From CALZIK01 sp945787635 (GTDB lineage Bacteria; Acidobacteriota; Thermoanaerobaculia; Multivoradales; JAHEKO01): a DNA stretch of 64,000 nt. Made by a program: the position numbers and the translations under genes. Shown here piece after piece: positions 43,371 through 52,596 of this stretch (its first letter is position 1; every line of letters begins with the position of its first letter). The DNA lies in NCBI GenBank assembly GCA_947259725.1, contig CAMYNM010000004.1, positions 151,559 through 215,558 on the forward strand, read 5' to 3'. The notes under the pieces are model-generated. The model was given only the letters and a program-made list of their open reading frames with translations, was not told the DNA's origin and made no database searches.

Positions 43371-45040
43371 GCCGGCTCGACCACCACCAGGCGCCGGTTC
43401 GAGGGTAGATCCGACAGAATCTGACGCTTGCCCGAGGGCCAGTGGATTCGCGCTTCCTCGATGCCAGCGGCGCCGCCCAGGCCGAAGTGCAGCACCAACG
43501 GGTTCTGCGAAAGATAGGAAGACGCCGTGCGCATCTCCCGCACTTGGCTTCGCCCGCCGCCTTCAATCGAGACCCGGGCGCCGACCCCGTCGCGATCCGA
43601 ACGCGATCCGGCAAGCGCGACCTCGAGCCAGCGCCCGCTTGGAACCGTCCGGTTCTCGTAGACCTCCGCTTCCTCGTTCGAGTTGCTGATCACGAGATCG
43701 AGGTCGCCGTCGGCGTCGAGATCACCGACCGCCAATCCCCGACTGGACCGGACGACTCCGAGACCCGCCGACGTCGCTTCCCGCATGCGTCCCTCTCCGT
43801 CGTTGACGAAGATCTGGTTCGGCTGACGATAGGTCGAACCGCTCCCCCACTCCTCGATGTTGTGAATGATATGGCCGTTGGCCACGGCCACGTCCAGATC
43901 TCCGTCGTTGTCGAGGTCGGCGAACGAGGTTCCGAATCCGACCTTGTGGTAAGAAGCTTCGACCATCCCGCCGGTGCGCCGCTCGTCGATATAGAAGCCT
44001 TCCTCGCGACGACTATAGAGAGCGTTCGACTGGCGATCCAGATGGGTCACGAAGATCTCCACCTGACCGTCTCCGTCCAGGTCCCCCGCGGTCACTCCCA
44101 TTCCCGCTTCGGGCTCGCCGCGGTCGCTGTAGGCGACGCCGCTGGCCAGGCCCTCCTCCTCGAAGAGTCCGCCGCCCCGGTTGCGAAACAACAGGTTGGC
44201 GGTCATGTCGTTGGCGACATAGAGGTCGGGAAGACCGTCGGCGTCGTCATCGACGAACACTACTCCGAGCCCCTTGCCCGGCTCACCGCCGGCCGAAATC
44301 CCCGATCCCGGAGAAAAGCTACCGCGACCGTCATTGATCCAGTAGGAGTCCGGCACGCCGTCGTAAACATCCGGATGACAATAAGAGCGCAGGCCTCGTC
44401 CGACGTCTCCGCACGGCAGATTGTTGTCCAAGGTGAAGTCGACATAGTTGGCGACATAAAGGTCGAGGTCGCCGTCCAGATCGACGTCCCCGAAGGCCGC
44501 CGACGTCGACCAAAGCGGATCACGCGCGCCGGCCCCGAGCGCCGGCAGGAACGAGCCGTCGCCCTGGTTGAGAAACAGCTGGTTGGGTCCGAACGCCGTC
44601 AGGTAGAGGTCGAGGTCGCCGTCTCGGTCCACGTCGCCGGCGGTGGCGCCCATGGCGTACTCCTCCAGTCCCAGTCCCGCGCGGTCGGAGACGTCCGTGA
44701 AACGACGCGCGCCGTCGTTGCGATACAGCCGTGAACCCGCCGGTGGTCCTTCGTACCCAGGCAGGGCGCCGCTGTCGACGAAGAACACATCGGTATCCCC
44801 GTCCCGGTCATAGTCGAAGAGAACGACTCCGGAGCCCATCGTTTCGACCATGTAGAACCTGCCGCTGCCGCCGTGGTGATGGCGAAAGTCGAGTTGCCAT
44901 TGTCCCGAAACCTCCGTGAAGACGGGCTCCGCCGCGCGGCCATCCGAGCACAACGCCGCGGAGGCGATTGGTAGCCACAGCAACAGGCCCGCCGCCGCTA
45001 GCAAGCGAGAGATCCGGAAGTTGTCGTCAGGGCGAAGCAT
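43364..45040 (-). CDS. CRTAC1 family protein, class II, first gene of the array
   Basis: The product is 558 residues from the ATG at 45040; the longer frame to 45241 reaches into the divergent gene and has no signal peptide. Signal SRLLAAAGLLLWLPIASAALC; FG-GAP/VCBS repeats (FDYDRDGDTDVFFVDSG, GDVDLDGDLDLYVANY, ADLDNDGDLDVAVANGH); ASPIC/UnbV at the C-terminus (EVALAGSRSDRDGVGARVSI). It carries C-x10-C (PCGDVGRGLRSYCHP) as in the class II protein at 25604. It is the promoter-proximal gene of the larger minus-strand unit; the 190-base gap to the divergent CNNM gene should hold its promoter. Confidence 0.86.
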   Translation of the reverse strand: MLRPDDNFRISRLLAAAGLLLWLPIASAALCSDGRAAEPVFTEVSGQWQLDFRHHHGGSGRFYMVETMGSGVVLFDYDRDGDTDVFFVDSGALPGYEGPPAGSRLYRNDGARRFTDVSDRAGLGLEEYAMGATAGDVDRDGDLDLYLTAFGPNQLFLNQGDGSFLPALGAGARDPLWSTSAAFGDVDLDGDLDLYVANYVDFTLDNNLPCGDVGRGLRSYCHPDVYDGVPDSYWINDGRGSFSPGSGISAGGEPGKGLGVVFVDDDADGLPDLYVANDMTANLLFRNRGGGLFEEEGLASGVAYSDRGEPEAGMGVTAGDLDGDGQVEIFVTHLDRQSNALYSRREEGFYIDERRTGGMVEASYHKVGFGTSFADLDNDGDLDVAVANGHIIHNIEEWGSGSTYRQPNQIFVNDGEGRMREATSAGLGVVRSSRGLAVGDLDADGDLDLVISNSNEEAEVYENRTVPSGRWLEVALAGSRSDRDGVGARVSIEGGGRSQVREMRTASSYLSQNPLVLHFGLGGAAGIEEARIHWPSGKRQILSDLPSNRRLVVVEPAW

Positions 45041-45231
45041 GTCGGTCTTGACCTCGGCGGAGTCCTCGGACGCCGATTTCGCTATGCTAAACTGCTTTGG
45101 CTCGAATGGACGACCCCAGTCAACGCGACTCCGACCCTGTCTGTAGCCACTCCAGGTCCCTGACGGTCCGGTCGCTGGCAGAGGCCGCGTAGAACCTGGA
45201 TGGCGGCGCGACGCGGAGTTCGGGTGTCGAT
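45041..45231. other. Divergent intergenic region
   Basis: About 190 bases separate the first array gene (minus) from the CNNM/CorC gene (plus) and should contain both promoters. AT-rich segments such as TATGCTAAACT near 45082 are possible -10 regions, but no convincing -35/-10 pair is present. Confidence 0.35.
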
Positions 45232-46593
45232 ATGAGCGCATTGTGGGTGGTGGCCACCGGCGGCCTGCCCGGATCGTTCGAAGTGAACCCGTGGCTGGGC
45301 CTGGCGCTCGGCGTCTTTCTGGTGTTTCTCAACGGGTTCTTTGTCGCGGCTGAGTTCGCCCTGGTCAAGCTGCGGCCGACCCAGCTCGCGCCGGATCTGC
45401 GCAGGGGCGACCGGCGCGCCAAGGTCGCCAAGCACATGCTCACTCACCTCGACGCCTACCTGTCGGCGACCCAGCTCGGGATCACGCTCGCGAGCCTGGG
45501 GCTCGGCTGGATCGGCGAGCCGGCGTTCTCGTGGTTGCTCGAGCCCCTGATCATGAAGTTCCCCGGCGCCACACCGACCCTGGTTCACTCGATCAGCATC
45601 GGCTCGGCGTTCCTGGTCATCACGATCCTCCATATCGTCCTGGGCGAGGTCGCGCCCAAATCGCTGGCGATTCGAAAGCCCAAACCCACCGGCCTGTGGG
45701 TTGCGATCCCGCTCTTCTTGTTCTTCAAGATCACCTACCCGGCAATCTGGCTCCTCAATCACGCCGCCAACTGGATTCTCCGGCTCTTCGGCGTCGAACC
45801 GCTCCACGGCGAAGAGATCAGTCACGACGAAGAGGAGCTTCGCCTGCTGCTCGCCTCGACGCCCAGCGAGCGGTTGACTCGGCAAAAACGGCGCATTCTC
45901 GACAACGTGTTCACATTCTCAGGGCGCCCCGCGCGCAAGATCATGGTGCCCCGCCGGGACGTGGTCTTTCTCTCGACGCAACTGTCGATGATGGAAAACA
46001 TCGCGATCGCCCGCCGCGCCGGCCACACCCGTTTTCCACTCTGTGACGGCGATCTCGACAACATCCTCGGGCTGGTTCACATCAAGGACGTGTTTCGGGC
46101 GGAGCCCCTTCCGGAATCACTCACCGAGCTCCAGCGAGAGATCCTCTTCGTTCCGGCGACCATGCCGCTCGACCGCCTGCTGCGCCGCCTGCGCAACGAG
46201 AAGATCCATATGGCTGCGGTGCTGGACGAGTACGGCGGCGTCAGCGGCATTGTCTCGCTCGAGAACGTTCTCGAGGAGCTGGTCGGCGAGATCCAAGACG
46301 AGTTCGACCTCGAAGTGCCGGAGATCGTACAGGGCCAGGGCGACAACTACGAGGTCGCCGGCTCGACCCTGGTCGAAGATCTCGAGCAGGCCCTGGGCGT
46401 CGAGTTCTCGGACCGCGACGAAGACACCGTCGCCGGTGTCGTCCTCTCCGAGCTCGGCCGTCGGGCGCACCCGGGCGACGTCGTGCGGCTGGGACCACTC
46501 GAGCTGCGAGTAGTCGAAGTCAAAGGCAACCGCATTCGGGCTCTCGAGGTCGCCAACATCGACGTCGAGCTCGAAGAGCCTCCTCCCGGCTGA
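45232..46593 (+). CDS. CNNM-type membrane protein with CBS and CorC_HlyC domains
   Basis: The 453-residue product has an N-terminal DUF21/CNNM transmembrane domain (about 15-200: GVFLVFLNGFFVAAEFALVK, SAFLVITILHIVLGEVAPK), two CBS domains (about 220-345: MVPRRDVVFLS, HMAAVLDEYGGVSGIVSLE) and a C-terminal CorC_HlyC domain (about 360-445, DTVAGVVLSELGRRAHPGD). CNNM/CorC proteins are linked to magnesium transport; older annotations call them hemolysins. It converges with proS: the two stop codons are one base apart. Confidence 0.92.
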   Translation: MSALWVVATGGLPGSFEVNPWLGLALGVFLVFLNGFFVAAEFALVKLRPTQLAPDLRRGDRRAKVAKHMLTHLDAYLSATQLGITLASLGLGWIGEPAFSWLLEPLIMKFPGATPTLVHSISIGSAFLVITILHIVLGEVAPKSLAIRKPKPTGLWVAIPLFLFFKITYPAIWLLNHAANWILRLFGVEPLHGEEISHDEEELRLLLASTPSERLTRQKRRILDNVFTFSGRPARKIMVPRRDVVFLSTQLSMMENIAIARRAGHTRFPLCDGDLDNILGLVHIKDVFRAEPLPESLTELQREILFVPATMPLDRLLRRLRNEKIHMAAVLDEYGGVSGIVSLENVLEELVGEIQDEFDLEVPEIVQGQGDNYEVAGSTLVEDLEQALGVEFSDRDEDTVAGVVLSELGRRAHPGDVVRLGPLELRVVEVKGNRIRALEVANIDVELEEPPPG

Positions 46594-46594
46594 G

Positions 46595-48322
46595 TCAGCT
46601 CTTCGGGCGCGGCGACTCGCCAACGATCTCGTCGAGCACCGCTTCGGCGACCTTCGCGATCGGCACGAGCTTTTTCTCGCCATCCCGCCTGAGCGAGAGC
46701 TCGACCTGATCGTTGGCGAGCGACTTCGAACCGACGACCACGCGAATCGGCACGCCGATCAGATCGGCATCGTTGAACTTGACCCCGGGACGCTCCTTGC
46801 GATCATCGAGCAACGCGTCGACGCCTTTTTCGAGCAGAGCTTGGTAGATCGAATCGGCGGTCCCAACGACGTTGGCGTCGTTCATGTTGAGTGGCACCAC
46901 CAGCGCTTCGAAGGGCGCCAGCGGCAGCGGCCAGACGACTCCCTTCTCGTCGTGATTCTGCTCGATCGCGGCAGCGACCGTGCGGCCGATGCCCAGGCCG
47001 TAGCACCCCATGGTCATCGGGTGGCTCTCGCCCTGATCGTCCAGAAAGCTGCAGCCCATGGGTTCCGAGTACTTGGTGCCGAGCTTGAAAATATGCCCGA
47101 CCTCGATGCCGTGGGAGATCGTGAGCGGTTTTCCACAGCTCGGACAGGGATCGCCTCCGCCCACCAGCAGGATGTCCTCGAACCGATCGAGGTGCACATC
47201 GCGCGCGAGGCTGGCTCCGACCCAATGAGCATCCGGCTGATTGGCGCCACAAACAAAGGCGGTCACACCTTCGACGGATCGGTCGGCGATCAAACGGACT
47301 CCGTCGAGTCCGATCGGGCCGGCATAGCCGACCGGGGCGCCGCTCACCTGTTCGACCAGATCCTGCTCGGCGAGCTCGAGATCCTGGACTCCGAGGAGGT
47401 TCTTGAGCTTGACCGAATTGACCTCGCGGTCACCCCGAACCAGTGCCGCCACGGGTCCGGTTTCGGTGCGATAGAGGATCGTCTTGACCACCCGCTGGGG
47501 CTCGACACCCAAGAACTGCGCCACGTCCTCGACCGTGGTCTTGCCCGGCGTCGGAACCACCGTCGCGTCCGCCGCTTCGGAGCGGCGCTCGGGCGCCTCG
47601 AGCCCCTTGGTCTCGGCCTTTTCCTGGTTGGCGCCGTAGCCGCAGCCTTCGCAGCGCAAGACCAGGCTCTCGCCGGTGTCGGCCACAACCATGAACTCGT
47701 GCGACGCGGAGCCGCCGATCGCTCCGGAGTCGGCCTCCACCCGGATGAAATCCAGGCCACAGGCCTCGAAGATCCGCTCGTAGGCCGCGCCCATCGCCTC
47801 GTAGGCGTCCTCCAGGCTGTCCTCGCCAGCATGGAAGGAGTAGGCGTCCTTCATGAGGAACTCCCGCCCGCGCATCAGCCCGAAACGCGGCCGGATCTCG
47901 TCCCGGAACTTCACCTGAATCTGATACAGGTTGACCGGCAGCTGGCGATAGCTGGTGATGTCCTTTCGAACGATGTCGGTGACCACCTCTTCATGGGTCG
48001 GACCGAAACAGAAGTCGCGCCCGTGGCGGTCGTCCATACGCAGCAACTCCTTGCCGTATTCCGCCCACCGCCCCGACTCCTTCCAGAGCTCCGACGGCTG
48101 GATCGCGGGCATGGTCAGCTCGACACTACCGGCGACTCCGAGCTCGCGCCGAACGATCGCCATGAGCTTCGAGAGGCTGCGCCAGCCCAGTGGCAGGTAG
48201 CTGTAGATCCCCGCCGCGGTCTTGCGGATCATGCCGGTGCGCACCATCAGCTGATGGCTCACCACCTCCGCGTCCTTGGGGACTTCGCGAGTCGTGAAGA
48301 GATAGAACCGGCTCCAGCGCAT
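46595..48322 (-). CDS. proS: Prolyl-tRNA synthetase, bacterial type
   Basis: The 575-residue product has the order typical of bacterial-type ProRS: class II core (about 1-225; MIRKTAAGIYSYLPLGWRSL, FRDEIRPRFGLMRGREFLMKD), an inserted YbaK-like editing domain (about 240-400; FLGVEPQRVVKTILYR), motif 3 region (YGLGIGRTVAAAIEQNHDEKG) and anticodon-binding C-terminus. It charges tRNA-Pro and hydrolyses Ala-tRNA-Pro. ATG at 48322, 22 bases after the zinc-ribbon TPR gene on the same strand. Confidence 0.96.
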   Translation of the reverse strand: MRWSRFYLFTTREVPKDAEVVSHQLMVRTGMIRKTAAGIYSYLPLGWRSLSKLMAIVRRELGVAGSVELTMPAIQPSELWKESGRWAEYGKELLRMDDRHGRDFCFGPTHEEVVTDIVRKDITSYRQLPVNLYQIQVKFRDEIRPRFGLMRGREFLMKDAYSFHAGEDSLEDAYEAMGAAYERIFEACGLDFIRVEADSGAIGGSASHEFMVVADTGESLVLRCEGCGYGANQEKAETKGLEAPERRSEAADATVVPTPGKTTVEDVAQFLGVEPQRVVKTILYRTETGPVAALVRGDREVNSVKLKNLLGVQDLELAEQDLVEQVSGAPVGYAGPIGLDGVRLIADRSVEGVTAFVCGANQPDAHWVGASLARDVHLDRFEDILLVGGGDPCPSCGKPLTISHGIEVGHIFKLGTKYSEPMGCSFLDDQGESHPMTMGCYGLGIGRTVAAAIEQNHDEKGVVWPLPLAPFEALVVPLNMNDANVVGTADSIYQALLEKGVDALLDDRKERPGVKFNDADLIGVPIRVVVGSKSLANDQVELSLRRDGEKKLVPIAKVAEAVLDEIVGESPRPKS

Positions 48323-48344
48323 CTTCCCCGCGGCCCCCCCGGCC

Positions 48345-50192
48345 CTACCGGCGTTCTTTTTCCTGCACGCGCTCGAGCAGACGATTGGTGTCCTTCATGC
48401 ACTCCATCATCTTCTGCTGGACCGACATACCCAGGCCCTCGACCTCGCGCGCCTGCGCGAGCACCCGCTTGGCCTCCTCGTCTTCGCCGGATGCGAGCAG
48501 GGCCATGCCGAGATGGGTGAGCGTGGGCGCCGACGCGTCGAGCTCGCTCGAACGAGACAGGAAGTCCACCGCCTCGTCGAATTCGTCCCGTTTGTAGTGC
48601 ACCCAGCCGAGCGCCGCGAGCGGGAACTGCCGCAGCTCCTCGGGTGATGTTTCGAGCGACCGGCGGGCCAGGTCGAGTGCTTCGTCCAGGTCCTCCTCCA
48701 TCTCGGCGAGCGAGAAAGCCATCTCATAGTAGGCAATCGCGCGTGCGAAGCTGGACGAGCCTTCCTTCAGCAGCCGGTTACCGACTCTGAATCCCTCACG
48801 AAACCGACCCTCCGCGCGCAGCGCCTCGATCAACGTGGCGCAGGCCGTGGCCTTGAGCATCTCGTTGGGCTCGAGCTCGAGCAGGCGGCGAGTTGCGGCC
48901 TCGCTTTCCTTGGAGCGCTTGTGCTCGAGGCAGACGAGCGCAAAGCTGATCAGCAAGGTCGGGTTGTCGGGCTCGACCTCGAGCGCGCTGCGATAGCAGG
49001 AGAGCACTCGATTGGGGCGCGAGAGCTCGCTGGCCTCGTTCGCCTTGTCGAGCCAACCGCGCGCCTCGGCCGAAACCTCCGGCAGTGGCGACTCTCGATG
49101 CCCGGACAGGTAGCGGATCAGATCCTGATAGCGGAGCTTCTTGGGGTTGAGCCGTTGCGCTCGGCGAAAGGCGTCGAGCGCCTTCTGGTGCCAGCCGCGG
49201 TCAAGATAGGCAAGGCCCAATAGGTGATAGGCCTCTTCGTGCGCCGGGTCCCGCCGAACGGTCTCCTCGAGCGAGCGGGCCGCAAGGGTCGGCTTGCCCA
49301 TTTCGTAGTAGCAGCTGCCCAACAGAAACAGAGCCTCCGGCACCGGATCGAGCGACACGGCGCGCTCGAGCAGAGTTACCGCGCTGGCCAGATTGCCGCG
49401 GGCCGCGAATACCGCGCCGAGACTGAACGAGGGCAGAAACGAGTCGGGATGAAGCGCCAGCGCGCGCTGCAGCATGGCCTCGGCTTTCTCCGCGTCACCC
49501 CGCTCGTGCTGAATGACGCCGGTGTAAACCAGACCCTCATAGTGCTCCGGCGCGGCGGCCAGAACCTGGCTGAAATAGGCCAGGGCTCGCTCGGTGTCAC
49601 CGTCGTTGAAGTAGGTCTCGCCGATAAAGTAGCCGAGTTCGTAGTTTTCCTTGTCGAGACGGTAAGCCGTCTCCAGGGCGTTCATGGCGCGCTCGACGTC
49701 GAATCCGAAGAGCGCGTACTCGGCGTCGTCCAGCAGCTCGGTGAACAGCTTCCTGCGCTTGCCGTTGAACAGCGCCACCATGCGGTCCTTGACCTCGACG
49801 AAGCGCTCCCGCTTTTCGAGAGCCAGAAGCTGGTAGTCCATTCGCGACTGCCAGAGCTCGTTCCATTCATCGGTCGCGACGATCCGCTTGGTTTCCAGCA
49901 GCTCACGCAGAGCGGAGACACCGGTCTGATTGACGACGATCGAGCGCTCCTGCTTGTTGAGCGCCGTCATCAGCTCCCGGATCGTTTCCGCCGATCTCTT
50001 GACCGCTTCTTCAAGAATCGAAATACGCTCGAGCAGATGCTCGTCGAAGGAGAAGTTCTCCTCCGGTGGCACGTCCTCGAAGTCGGAGGGCGCGTCGGTG
50101 CCCTGTCCGGAAAGCACCAGGAGCTTGCTATGGCAGCGCGCGCAATACTCCTCTTCCTCGCGATTCAACGCTCCACAGACCTGGCAGAACAT
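48345..50192 (-). CDS. TPR protein with N-terminal zinc ribbon
   Basis: The 615-residue product has no signal peptide and should be cytoplasmic. Residues 1-20 are a zinc-ribbon-like knuckle with C3-x2-C6 and C17-x2-C20. A coiled-coil-prone segment (about 55-150) follows, then about 12 TPRs (LAYFSQVLAAAPEHYEGLVYTG, EALFLLGSCYYEMGKPTLAARS). It is 22 bases upstream of proS and cotranscribed with it or nearby. A scaffold role is plausible; no closer function can be given. Confidence 0.8.
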   Translation of the reverse strand: MFCQVCGALNREEEEYCARCHSKLLVLSGQGTDAPSDFEDVPPEENFSFDEHLLERISILEEAVKRSAETIRELMTALNKQERSIVVNQTGVSALRELLETKRIVATDEWNELWQSRMDYQLLALEKRERFVEVKDRMVALFNGKRRKLFTELLDDAEYALFGFDVERAMNALETAYRLDKENYELGYFIGETYFNDGDTERALAYFSQVLAAAPEHYEGLVYTGVIQHERGDAEKAEAMLQRALALHPDSFLPSFSLGAVFAARGNLASAVTLLERAVSLDPVPEALFLLGSCYYEMGKPTLAARSLEETVRRDPAHEEAYHLLGLAYLDRGWHQKALDAFRRAQRLNPKKLRYQDLIRYLSGHRESPLPEVSAEARGWLDKANEASELSRPNRVLSCYRSALEVEPDNPTLLISFALVCLEHKRSKESEAATRRLLELEPNEMLKATACATLIEALRAEGRFREGFRVGNRLLKEGSSSFARAIAYYEMAFSLAEMEEDLDEALDLARRSLETSPEELRQFPLAALGWVHYKRDEFDEAVDFLSRSSELDASAPTLTHLGMALLASGEDEEAKRVLAQAREVEGLGMSVQQKMMECMKDTNRLLERVQEKERR

Positions 50193-50364
50193 CAGATTTG
50201 ACCGATTTTGGGAAGGAGAGTCCGCGCAGCAAAGCCGAGTTCGGCCCGGCTTTCTCGTCCGAAAAAACCACGCTTGGACACCGAGCCGAGACTACGGCAA
50301 CGTGGTTGGGCGGTCAAGCTGCGAGCCTCTGCTCGAGGCCTCAGTCGTCCGCCGTGAGCTGCAC

Positions 50365-51273
50365 TCATTCGAGCTCGCCGGACAGGGCTGGCTCGAACCA
50401 CGGCTCGCGCCGGCCGAACTTCGTCGCGACCGCGCATCCCACGCCCAGGAGCGTCACCACCGTCCAGACCCAGGTGCCCAACCAGGGCAGCAGTTTGATG
50501 GCCCCCAGAGCCAGCAACCCGATCACCGCCGCGTTGACATGGCTCGAGCGTCCCCGAAGCCCCCGGCAAAGCCACGTCCCCGCCGCGTGAAACACCGCCA
50601 CGCTGCCCCACAATTTGAACAGCACCATGAGTATGACCACCAGAAACAAGAGCGGTATGCCCACGACCGACGAGGCCAGCGCACTGAAGAAAAGCGCGGT
50701 CAAGAATAGGCTCAGAACGGTACCGAGGCCCACCACGAACATGCGCAGCGGCTCGGAACGGACGGCCGACGAGGCGCTCAGCATCTCCCGTCCGCTCGAC
50801 GCCATGACCAGGACCGACCACAGCAGCCAGGCCGCGAGCATGGCGAGCTTCGCGCCGAGGAGCACGCGCGAAAACGCCGACAATCCAAGACTCGGCCCCT
50901 CGAGCAAGACCAGCCATGCGCCGCTGATTGTCGGATACGAGACCGAACGGCCGGCAATGACCGAGCCACCCTCGGCGATCAGTTGCCCACCCAGAACGAA
51001 GATGTCGCCGTCGACCCGCGCCCGCCCGGCAACCGCCACGTCGCCTCCCAGAGCGATGACGTCCCCTCGGACGACACCATTGATCCGGACCGAGCCGTTC
51101 ACCGCCGCCACGCCATCGAGCGCTTCGCCGTTCACGACCAGATCGCGACCCACAGCGACCAGCTGGCGCCGGGCGAGGCCACCGGCCTCGACAACCAGCG
51201 CCGACTCCCGAGGCGGCGCCTCGACCGGCGCGCCAATCATGAGCAGGACAGCGAGGATGCCCGCACTCTTCAT
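50365..51273 (-). CDS. Membrane protein with bactofilin-like polymerisation repeats
   Basis: The 302-residue product has a signal-like N-terminus (ILAVLLMIGAPVEA), a beta-helical stretch at about 25-110 of short hydrophobic repeats (VAAVNGSVRINGVVRGDVIALGG) of the type seen in polymer-forming cytoskeletal proteins, then about four hydrophobic segments (about 130-290; LSLFLTALFFSALASSVVGI). ATG at 51273. It lies downstream of the anti-sigma gene with a gap of 27 bases, so it may belong to the same envelope-stress regulon. Whether it polymerises is untested. Confidence 0.75.
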   Translation of the reverse strand: MKSAGILAVLLMIGAPVEAPPRESALVVEAGGLARRQLVAVGRDLVVNGEALDGVAAVNGSVRINGVVRGDVIALGGDVAVAGRARVDGDIFVLGGQLIAEGGSVIAGRSVSYPTISGAWLVLLEGPSLGLSAFSRVLLGAKLAMLAAWLLWSVLVMASSGREMLSASSAVRSEPLRMFVVGLGTVLSLFLTALFFSALASSVVGIPLLFLVVILMVLFKLWGSVAVFHAAGTWLCRGLRGRSSHVNAAVIGLLALGAIKLLPWLGTWVWTVVTLLGVGCAVATKFGRREPWFEPALSGELE

Positions 51274-51300
51274 CAGCGAAGAGTCTAGCGCGAGAGCGCT

Positions 51301-51909
51301 CTAGTCGGACTCGCGGCGGCCACGCCCGTTCACGACCGCCTCCGCTGCCTCGCGCCTGGAAAGCCGCCAGACGTAGCGCACAAACAGCAGATCGATACCG
51401 AGCACGAAGAGCCCGAAGACCGCGAACCCGGCCCAGGATCGCGAGAGAACCTCACCCACGGCCAGACCGACACCGGTCCAGGAAGCCGAGAGCAGACCGG
51501 CTCCGGCCAGGGCCGCTGAACGGAACAGCTCGGCCATCGCGGTCAACGTCCCTATCCAGGGCCCCGCCTCCCCGAGCGGCTGACCCTTGAACGTCAGAAC
51601 CCAGGCGCCAACCAGCAGGCCGACAAAGGCGGCAGCGGCCGCTCGCCAGTTCGCCGGGCGGCGCATCTCCCAATCCGCGGGCGGGAGGTTCTCGAGCACG
51701 CGCCGGGCCAGATCTGGATCCGCCTCGATCTTCGATTCGGCCATAAGACTGGTCAGTGCGGAAAGCTCCTCGCCGACATCGCGGCACTCGCCGCAACCGG
51801 CGACGTGGGCTTCCAGGTCGCGCCCTTCGCTCGACGTAAGCTCCCCGTCGCTCTCCAGATAGAGAAGCTCTTGAAACTCCAGGTGGGGTCTTGCTTGGTT
51901 TCTGGACAT
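51301..51909 (-). CDS. Anti-sigma factor with zinc-binding ZAS domain
   Basis: The 202-residue product has an N-terminal ZAS motif H35-x3-C39-x2-C42 (HVAGCGEC), then a transmembrane helix at about 88-107 (AAAAFVGLLVGAWVLTFKG) and two more hydrophobic segments to about 185. ZAS proteins bind and inhibit the neighbouring ECF sigma factor and release it on a signal at the membrane or periplasm. It follows the sigma gene at 51933 by 23 bases, the usual sigma/anti-sigma order. Confidence 0.9.
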   Translation of the reverse strand: MSRNQARPHLEFQELLYLESDGELTSSEGRDLEAHVAGCGECRDVGEELSALTSLMAESKIEADPDLARRVLENLPPADWEMRRPANWRAAAAAFVGLLVGAWVLTFKGQPLGEAGPWIGTLTAMAELFRSAALAGAGLLSASWTGVGLAVGEVLSRSWAGFAVFGLFVLGIDLLFVRYVWRLSRREAAEAVVNGRGRRESD

Positions 51910-51932
51910 CGTTAACTCGCCACGCCGATTTC

Positions 51933-52520
51933 TCAGTCCGTCAGATACTCCGCCAGGCCTTCTTTGAGCATCTGGCGCGCCCTAAACAGCTTGTTCTTCA
52001 CCGTTCCCAACGGAAGCTTCTTGATCTCCGCGATCTCGTTGTAGGACAACTCGCCATAGTGTCGCATCACGATCAACTCCCGGTATTCCCACGGCAGCCC
52101 CTGAACGGCCTCGGATATCGCCTGTCCGCGTTCACGGTTTCGGATCTCGCCATAGGGTCCTCGGTCCCCGCTCGGGAACTCCCACGTGGAATCCGACTCG
52201 GTTCCTCGCGTCGGCCGGTCCATCGAGACCAGCTTGAGGCGTCTCTTTCGCAGCCGGTCGATCGCGGCGTTCTGACCAACTCGAAAGAGCCAGGTCGAGA
52301 ACTTGTACTGCGGATCGTACCGGTCGAGGGCCTGGTAGGTCTTGAAGAAAACCTCTTGCGAGAGATCATGGGCTTCCGCCTTGTCGTAAAGCAATCGGTA
52401 GAGGAAGTTGACCAGTCTGGCCTGGTACCGGTTGACGATCTCACCGAATCTCTCCTTTTCGCCCTTGAGAACCGCAGCTACGATCTCGGCATCCGAGACT
52501 TCCGGCGGCTCCTTTGTCAT
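51933..52520 (-). CDS. ECF sigma factor (RpoE-like)
   Basis: The product is 195 residues from the ATG at 52520; an in-frame TTG at 52544 has no ribosome site. Region 2 (about 15-95) includes AEAHDLSQEVFFKTYQALDRY and KFSTWLFRVGQNAAIDRLRKRR; region 4 (about 135-190) has LPWEYRELIVMRHYGELSYNE and LGTVKNKLFRARQMLKEGL. It directs RNA polymerase to extracytoplasmic-function promoters. It is paired with the ZAS anti-sigma factor downstream; targets probably include this gene group, though no matching promoter was identified. Confidence 0.93.
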   Translation of the reverse strand: MTKEPPEVSDAEIVAAVLKGEKERFGEIVNRYQARLVNFLYRLLYDKAEAHDLSQEVFFKTYQALDRYDPQYKFSTWLFRVGQNAAIDRLRKRRLKLVSMDRPTRGTESDSTWEFPSGDRGPYGEIRNRERGQAISEAVQGLPWEYRELIVMRHYGELSYNEIAEIKKLPLGTVKNKLFRARQMLKEGLAEYLTD

Positions 52521-52596
52521 AGGTGGTACGAGGCCCTCTAGCAAAAGTTGCAGATTACGAAGCGCGTCTCGGTGTCGAAATCAGCCCTGGAAACCA

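Noticed and set aside
15098..45040. Genomic island or prophage
   Set aside because: No integrase, tRNA-flanked direct repeat or phage gene was seen, and base composition matches the flanks as far as can be judged by eye.
46841..48520. 559-codon plus-strand frame across proS
   Set aside because: It is a mirror of proS and has no protein-like motif.
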